From: a virus | Strand: one strand, 5' to 3' | DNA: 47,683 nucleotides | Virus record (IMG/VR): IMGVR_UViG_3300035701_000059 | Span: 1 to 47,683 of that record | In this document: in pieces, positions 43,055 to 47,683 of the stretch | How the letters are laid out: each line of letters begins with the position of its first letter | Position numbering within the stretch: the stretch's first letter is position 1 | Notes under the pieces: model-generated | Told to the model about the DNA's origin: nothing | The model's database searches: none | Seen by the model: only the letters and a program-made list of their open reading frames with translations | Translations under genes and position numbers: made by a program

Positions 43055-43402
43055 TTACATAGAATCTGTTACGATTTCAATTTCTGCATTATAGGTTTGT
43101 TGTGCCTTCGGAGATGCGCTTGTTCCTAATCTTGTTTTAATAAAATTCCATCCCATAAATGCTTCTGGATTTAAGTTATAAGCTTTTGGAGTAGTACTAA
43201 CTATTATGGATATTTCTGTGCTAGAGCTATCGTATAGAGGATAAAAATCTACTCCATTGTTTGATACCAGAAAACTAACCAAACTTCCGCTAATTACACT
43301 ACCGCTAACAATTAAACCAGTTCCTGTTCTTTCGTTCATGCGTATAAGCGCTGATTCTGTATTGCCAATTGTAATAGTTGCGGCATTACTATATTTTGCC
43401 AT
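43055..43402 (-). CDS. First virion-type protein after the polymerase module
   Basis: The ATG at 43402 (MAKYSNAATI) has an AAGGAGG site 7 bases upstream; an in-frame start 47 codons earlier lies in the structured intergenic region and has none. The 115-residue product is beta-rich, with SGSLVSFLVSNNGVDFYPLYD and a C-terminal NAEIEIVTD, a pattern seen in small virion-associated proteins. It should be the first gene read into the late structural block, after the hairpin-rich region, so its upstream DNA is a likely control point. Confidence 0.75.
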   Translation of the reverse strand: MAKYSNAATITIGNTESALIRMNERTGTGLIVSGSVISGSLVSFLVSNNGVDFYPLYDSSSTEISIIVSTTPKAYNLNPEAFMGWNFIKTRLGTSASPKAQQTYNAEIEIVTDSM

Positions 43403-43524
43403 ATGAAATCCTCCTTGTTTAAGGACAATGTTTTTATTTTGAATATTTGTTAATACTTTCGAGACCGTCTTTTTGTAGATGAATATTGAAACGATAGGCG
43501 ATACAGTATTTAATGGATGGTAGA
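43403..43524 (-). other. Leader stretch before the first virion gene
   Basis: About 120 bases between the hairpin region and the first late gene. It is AT-rich and holds no convincing ORF or hairpin apart from the AAGGAGG site at the end. No bacterial-type -35/-10 pair is evident on the minus strand, so if a promoter exists here it may be one for the phage polymerase, which I cannot recognise. Confidence 0.4.
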
Positions 43525-43740
43525 CTTCGCTTGACCTATTCAATGCCCGTATCAGCGAAGAAGGAGGTTTGGGAAGACTTTAGGAAAAGTCGTAATCATT
43601 GACCACGGGGGTAATAAACAATCAATAAAAGATAAACAGCCCCGCTATTCTGGTCATGCCTTAGCAAAATATATTGCTAAGAACCATCTAAACTGCAAAA
43701 AATTGACATGCTCTCTCATATATTATAAATCAATGGTTCT
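43525..43740 (-). ncRNA. Candidate structured RNA between polymerase module and virion genes
   Basis: Read on the minus strand, this stretch holds five stems in a row: AGAACCAT/ATGGTTCT (43733-43740 with 43680-43687), TTAGCAA/TTGCTAA (43674-43680 with 43661-43667), TGACCA/TGGTCA stacked with CCCCG/CGGGG (43651-43656 with 43600-43605; 43640-43644 with 43606-43610), GACTTT/AAAGTC (43586-43591 with 43576-43581) and CTTCGCT/AGCGAAG (43554-43560 with 43525-43531). No protein with a ribosome binding site fits here. It could be a regulatory leader of the late genes or a separate RNA. It is not a tRNA. The first stem includes the last codons of the upstream gene. Confidence 0.55.
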
Positions 43741-44562
43741 AAACGTCTCCTTGTTTTTTTTGTGCTTATTTCGCCATCTGGCTTTTCTTCTTCTTTCTAA
43801 TATTATAGAATGTTCTAAACAAGTTCTTTGCCTATTGGATTTTTTTATAAATTCTTTTTTACAAATAATGCATTTTCCTAGTATTTTTGGGTATTCAGAT
43901 TTTTTGTTTTCAAAAAGGATACTATAAAGATTTATTAAATTATTTAAATCGCTAATTATTATTTCTTTATGGGGGGTTTTATCAATAAAATCTAGGCGTA
44001 TTAGTTCTCTTTCTGCATTATAAAAAGTAAAATAAGTTTTATATTTGTAAAGGATATCGGCTAAATCAGTTTCGCTGACATTGCTTAATCTGGACAGTCT
44101 GATAATATCTAAAAAGTTATTATAATGAATATAATAATTCTCTGAAGCTTTCAAGTTAGATTTATCTTTTTTTACGCTTCCCTTTTTTAAGGCTTTAGAG
44201 AAAACAAGTATGGAAAATAAAAGTTTTCTTTCTTTGTTATTATTAATAAGTTTTATTAAATCTATTTCTTTTTGAGAGATAGATACACTATCTATTTTTC
44301 GTAAGTTGTACCTAAGTGCCGAACGCACCCATTTTTTTATTGAATCTGCTTCCGTGACCGGGTTAAAACTTTTGTCCTGCATTTTGCAGAACTTTATTAT
44401 TTCTCTTTCTAAACGAATTTCTCCGAGGTCGTGGGTTTGGCGAATAAATTTTGCAACCAGATACATTTTGCTGTAGTCAATGTTTCCGTCGGGGAAACCA
44501 TTGTTGAATATTTCTTGGGCATCTTTTTCCTCATCGAATGAAAATGATTTTTTGTTCCGCAT
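43723..44562 (-). CDS. Zinc-finger protein partner of the phage polymerase
   Basis: The start at 44562 (MRNKKSFSFD) is chosen because GGAGG lies 7 bases upstream; the product has 279 residues and overlaps the polymerase end by 32 bases. It is charged and helical, with a possible winged-helix or helical region around residues 140-200. Near the C-terminus it has GKCIICKKEF and RQRTCLEH, a Cys4-like or Cys3His finger, followed by a basic RRRKARWRNKHKK tail that should bind nucleic acid. The overlap with the polymerase gene suggests the two are made together, so it may be a promoter-recognition or processivity factor for it. That role is inference; the family is not recognised. Confidence 0.7.
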   Translation of the reverse strand: MRNKKSFSFDEEKDAQEIFNNGFPDGNIDYSKMYLVAKFIRQTHDLGEIRLEREIIKFCKMQDKSFNPVTEADSIKKWVRSALRYNLRKIDSVSISQKEIDLIKLINNNKERKLLFSILVFSKALKKGSVKKDKSNLKASENYYIHYNNFLDIIRLSRLSNVSETDLADILYKYKTYFTFYNAERELIRLDFIDKTPHKEIIISDLNNLINLYSILFENKKSEYPKILGKCIICKKEFIKKSNRQRTCLEHSIILERRRKARWRNKHKKNKETFRTIDL

Positions 44563-47296
44563 ATAATTCCTCCAACGAAAATTCTTTAATGGAATATTTA
44601 GAGAAAAGATATTCGATATTCCCGTTATCATCTTGAATAGGCATTTGTATAGTACCAGAGGACTTAAGGATTATATTTTCAAAGATACCATCGGGAAACA
44701 TTTTCCATGCAAAATCAACCATTGTTTTTTCTGCCCCATAGGTTACTTCGATAGCATAATCGGCAAGTTCAGAATCATTTGAACTGATTTCTAGATTGCA
44801 TTTCTTGCGTAAATAGTGTATAAAGGAGTCCAGATTTCGATAAGAGTTGTTTAAGTCGTGCCTTAAACTTTGTTTAAACGCTTTGTATTCTTGGAGAGCG
44901 GTGTTCATTAGAGTGAGTTTGTCTTTATTAAAATTGTGCTCTCCGCTTTGCAAAAGCGTATAGTCAAAATTCTCAGACGATTTTGTGGTATATTTTCCTA
45001 TAAGGGATAGATTGGCTCGCATGTATCTACTGATACGATTAACAACAGAACTATTGTCAAGGAAGAAAGAACGTTCGTTATATTCTTCAACCATTGTTTC
45101 CTCTTCTTTTGGTCTCTTATTAGTACGTAGTATTTCACCAAATGATTTTTTAAAGGCGAGATGGCTATAAATATTATATTTTTTAATTTCTTTGTTATAT
45201 CTGCTCATATAGTGGGGATATAGGAAACGGAAAAATGCCGGGCGTATATCGCACAAGATACGGTTATTAAATTCCCATTTGGCTCTTTCTTCGGGGGTCA
45301 TATCTTCTGTTATTTTTTTGTACTTGGTCCAATGTTCACGGAAAGGTGGTACTTTTAAGCCCTTTACCCCATCAATAATTTCTCCTTGTATTACTCTTCC
45401 TATCTTTAGTCTGTTCAATAATGTTTCTTGCTCATCACTTCCCATTGGAAATTTTTCCAGCATGCTATATATTGAACTGGATATATTGGTAGCAAACCCG
45501 ACTTTACTATTATAGCCGTTTAATTGAGTTTCGACTTGTTTTTGGTCATTTCTAGAATCAACAATTGCTTTCTCAGCTTTTTTGCTCTCATAGACAATGG
45601 GTATTCCCTGTATTCTGCCTTTAAGCATGGTATCATTATTAATCGTGCAGATTAAATCACCATCAAAATCGGCTCCTCCGTGAATAGCACAATCCATTCC
45701 TATACCATTGGCGGGAAAAATGATACCGCTGTGAATATATTTGAACCATTCTTTTGTATCTTTTCTGTCTTGTAAATCGAGTACGTTAAATTCAGAGTGG
45801 TGTACAATTGGGCTGCGGATAGCACATATTTTATTTATTCCTTTTTCTAACCAGTATTCAGAATAGTGTTCTCCGTCTTTTAATAGGGGTTCATGGTTAA
45901 TGTTAAAAATATGGCAAGCTTGATAAAATGGGTCGGCTACCATGAATTGATAATTGGCATTTATTAAAAGACTACCCATATAAGATTCTTTTTTCTTTTT
46001 ACTGATGGTTTTTAAAAACCTGTTTTGAATATATTTATCTTTAGCAAGTTCCGGGTTCAATAAAATAGCTTTAACAGAAATGTCCGATTTTCTAAATTCT
46101 TTTAAATTAAAAGCATGCTCTCCGGTAGCATAAAGAAGCATGTTTTCAGGATTATCCCCACTAACATCTCTGAACCATAAAATTGTAGGTTCACATAGGT
46201 TTGCTATATCGGCGTCGTTTAAATCTAAAACTTGTAAAAATTGGTAACTGGTACGCGAATAGGATTTTTCTTTTTTTTGATTGACCTTAGCAATAGAGAA
46301 ACCCAATCCGTTTTTTTGGCATTTTTTGACATAATCATCCGTATTAACATAAGCATCTGATAGCTTGAACATTGACTCTGAGATAATAAGGTCAATATTT
46401 CGCACGTCTTGAATTTTTCCATAAATATCCTTAAAGGTATAGGCTTTGGCTATTTCATTGGCGAATTTTTCAATATCAAAAACAGTAACGAGTCCTTTTG
46501 TAAATGGCGCACGGATAATGGCGCAACTAAAAATGTAATCCAGTTCTAATTCTGCGCTCCATTGTTTTGCAAGTTTTGGAGTTATCAAGCCTTGTCCATC
46601 CCACGCGTTTGCAATTAATTTATAATCATTTTCTTCAACTTTATCGTCTATGTCAATTCCTTGATAAGTTACAAAATCAACATGGCGTATAGCTTCTATT
46701 GTCTTATCGGGTACGATAGCAAATCTCGGGAATGATACAGGTAAAGTTGATGAACTGTATAACGAAAAATACGCACCGAATTTAGCTGTTACCATTGGTA
46801 CGTTTTCATCCCTATCGTTTTCAAGGATATCCATCAGAGGATGTTTAATATTATTATTTATAAATAAGGCGGTGTTACGCCTTATCATTCCTGCACTTGC
46901 TATAAACGGGGTGAATCTTATTCCGTTTATATAGAATCCGTGTTTTTTTAAAATTGTTAAGTAATGAAGTTTGTTTTTAAACTCGATACTTATAAGGTCT
47001 TCAACAAATAATATTTTTTCAATTTTTTCTGTGGTATTTTTAAGTTTCTCACGGTTTTTTTCAGTATTTTCAGCCTTTCTGAGCTTTTTTTGTAAAACTA
47101 GTAGATTTTCAAGCTCATTTTGGTCATATTTTATATTTTTGAAGTGAAATAATGCTCTTAATAGTTCCGAATCATTAATTGTTATAACTTCTGAATTAAT
47201 TCTAGCGTTATCAAGAGAAATATCTATAGAATAGTTGCTTTTTTTAAGTCTGTCTGATGAGAATTTTAATATCCAAAATTGTTGTAACTTCTTTAT
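44531..47296 (-). CDS. Single-subunit YonO-like phage RNA polymerase, AUA start
   Basis: A 921-residue RNA polymerase of the double-psi beta-barrel (multisubunit-like) type, related to YonO of phage SPbeta (about 900 residues) and to the DxDGD RNA polymerases. The catalytic loop GADFDGDL lies at 45656-45670 (Asp543, Asp545, Asp547) and supplies the Mg-binding aspartates. Other shared tracts include IRAPFTKGLVTVFDIEKFA and WDGQGLITPKLAKQW. The first ATG is residue 137, but the frame is open upstream with protein-like sequence, including FYINGIRFTPFIASAGMIRRN across that ATG. At the top, AGGAGGT lies 4 bases before an ATA codon; an in-frame TAG lies just before it, and no ATG, GTG or TTG occurs between. 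So AUA is the likely start. It probably transcribes the late genes. Confidence 0.88.
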   Translation of the reverse strand: MKKLQQFWILKFSSDRLKKSNYSIDISLDNARINSEVITINDSELLRALFHFKNIKYDQNELENLLVLQKKLRKAENTEKNREKLKNTTEKIEKILFVEDLISIEFKNKLHYLTILKKHGFYINGIRFTPFIASAGMIRRNTALFINNNIKHPLMDILENDRDENVPMVTAKFGAYFSLYSSSTLPVSFPRFAIVPDKTIEAIRHVDFVTYQGIDIDDKVEENDYKLIANAWDGQGLITPKLAKQWSAELELDYIFSCAIIRAPFTKGLVTVFDIEKFANEIAKAYTFKDIYGKIQDVRNIDLIISESMFKLSDAYVNTDDYVKKCQKNGLGFSIAKVNQKKEKSYSRTSYQFLQVLDLNDADIANLCEPTILWFRDVSGDNPENMLLYATGEHAFNLKEFRKSDISVKAILLNPELAKDKYIQNRFLKTISKKKKESYMGSLLINANYQFMVADPFYQACHIFNINHEPLLKDGEHYSEYWLEKGINKICAIRSPIVHHSEFNVLDLQDRKDTKEWFKYIHSGIIFPANGIGMDCAIHGGADFDGDLICTINNDTMLKGRIQGIPIVYESKKAEKAIVDSRNDQKQVETQLNGYNSKVGFATNISSSIYSMLEKFPMGSDEQETLLNRLKIGRVIQGEIIDGVKGLKVPPFREHWTKYKKITEDMTPEERAKWEFNNRILCDIRPAFFRFLYPHYMSRYNKEIKKYNIYSHLAFKKSFGEILRTNKRPKEEETMVEEYNERSFFLDNSSVVNRISRYMRANLSLIGKYTTKSSENFDYTLLQSGEHNFNKDKLTLMNTALQEYKAFKQSLRHDLNNSYRNLDSFIHYLRKKCNLEISSNDSELADYAIEVTYGAEKTMVDFAWKMFPDGIFENIILKSSGTIQMPIQDDNGNIEYLFSKYSIKEFSLEELYAEQKIIFIR

Positions 47297-47423
47297 GCTA
47301 ACCTCCTATATTTCCGGGTTTAATGGATTTGGTAAGTTATTATTTTTTATATAATTGTTATAGGCTTTGCTGCTTTTGTTATATTTTTTATTGTTTATTT
47401 TATTCTCTGTGGAGTATATTTAT

Positions 47424-47454
47424 ATTATTAGATAGTGACTTTGCTATCCTGCAA
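47424..47454 (-). promoter_or_regulatory. Candidate promoter with inverted repeat in the spacer
   Basis: On the minus strand, TTGCAG and TAATAA are separated by 18 bases, and those 18 bases (47431-47448) form GATAG-x8-CTATC, an inverted repeat. That is the shape of a repressor or activator site inside a promoter. It lies about 130 bases before the polymerase start codon. Both hexamers are imperfect, so this is tentative. Confidence 0.35.
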
Positions 47455-47497
47455 TTTATTTTTTTTTATCTTTTTTATTTGTAATTTTTTGTGATAT

Positions 47498-47527
47498 AAG
47501 TGGGTTAAAGTGGGTGAAAGTGGCTTA
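47498..47527 (-). repeat. Three tandem 10-bp repeats (iteron/operator-like)
   Basis: On the plus strand AAGTGGGTTA, AAGTGGGTGA and AAGTGGCTTA follow each other without a gap. A 10-bp period places each copy on the same face of the DNA helix, as for cooperative protein binding. The site lies about 200-230 bases upstream of the polymerase start and near the candidate promoter. Confidence 0.6.
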
Positions 47528-47683
47528 AAATTTAAGACAAAAAATTCCCGTAAGGGCATCTCTCTTCTTTCTCACCTCCATTCTTTTCCGTATAAGTTAA
47601 GTTAATGGTTGTTTTTTGTAGTGGGGAGTCTTTTTAGGAGCGGACATCCCCGGCTATATTAATCCATATATAACCTATATTAT
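47528..47683 (-). other. Right-edge intergenic DNA, no secure gene
   Basis: About 155 bases at the edge with only a short CCCGTAAGGG hairpin and short open frames of 16-18 codons without good start signals. It may be the end of an upstream region or a leader. Nothing else can be supported here. Confidence 0.4.

Noticed and set aside
43703-43729. Plus-strand promoter TTGACA with TATAAA
   Set aside because: The spacing is only 15 bases and it would point against all genes, into the 279-residue gene; an antisense transcript cannot be excluded but nothing supports it.
43680-43740. A tRNA gene suggested by the 8-bp AGAACCAT/ATGGTTCT stem
   Set aside because: The enclosed 45 bases lack a T arm, D arm and a TTC-type loop, and the stem overlaps the end of a protein gene.
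142-47296. Many plus-strand open frames of 60-190 codons opposite the genes
   Set aside because: They lack ribosome binding sites, have unnatural composition (Cys/Ser/Phe/Leu-rich mirror images) and lie antisense to clear genes.
47400-47560. A 43-codon minus-strand ORF across the 10-bp repeats
   Set aside because: Its ribosome binding site spacing is poor and the coding sequence would run through the tandem repeats and the promoter; regulatory DNA is more likely.

Overview
The window is part of a tailed double-stranded DNA bacteriophage genome (Caudoviricetes). Every convincing gene lies on the minus strand, so the transcriptional order runs from the right edge to the left edge. The DNA is AT-rich. 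Nearly all genes have strong AGGAGG-type ribosome binding sites, which suggests a low-GC host with Firmicutes-like translation signals, but the host cannot be named from the sequence. UAA, UGA and UAG all end genes, so the genetic code looks standard. No integrase, repressor or DNA replication gene is present; they may lie outside the window.

Region by region, in transcription order: (1) 47683-43403 starts with a regulatory region (three tandem 10-bp repeats and a candidate promoter whose spacer is an inverted repeat). A single-chain YonO-like RNA polymerase with a DFDGD active-site motif follows; it apparently starts at an AUA codon 136 codons upstream of its first ATG. Next come an overlapping zinc-finger protein and an intergenic stretch full of hairpins. 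(2) 43402-37364 holds a small virion-type protein, four tandem paralogous two-domain fibre/appendage proteins and several small fibre-adaptor-like proteins. (3) 37360-19748 is dominated by three proteins (772, 3394 and 723 residues) built from a degenerate 22-residue (66-bp) repeat, with two other fibre-type proteins between them. (4) 19716-18687 holds a membrane-anchored nucleosidase of the MTA/SAH nucleosidase superfamily. (5) 18602-7919 is the packaging and head module: a zinc-finger candidate small terminase, a large terminase split by a group I intron with a LAGLIDADG endonuclease, portal, a free-standing endonuclease, a ferritin, a protease/scaffold fusion, a small head protein and the major capsid protein. 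(6) 7847-1 is the connector and tail module: neck and tail-completion candidates, a tail tube with a C-terminal Ig-like domain, small proteins and, at the left edge, the start of a membrane protein. The tape measure, baseplate and most lysis genes must lie beyond the window.

A likely logic, by analogy with YonO of phage SPbeta, is that the phage polymerase transcribes the long late unit downstream of it. The most unusual features are the non-canonical AUA start of the polymerase, the very long repeat adhesin with a coupled leader peptide, the ferritin inside the head operon, the secreted nucleosidase, and the structured RNA between the polymerase module and the virion genes.
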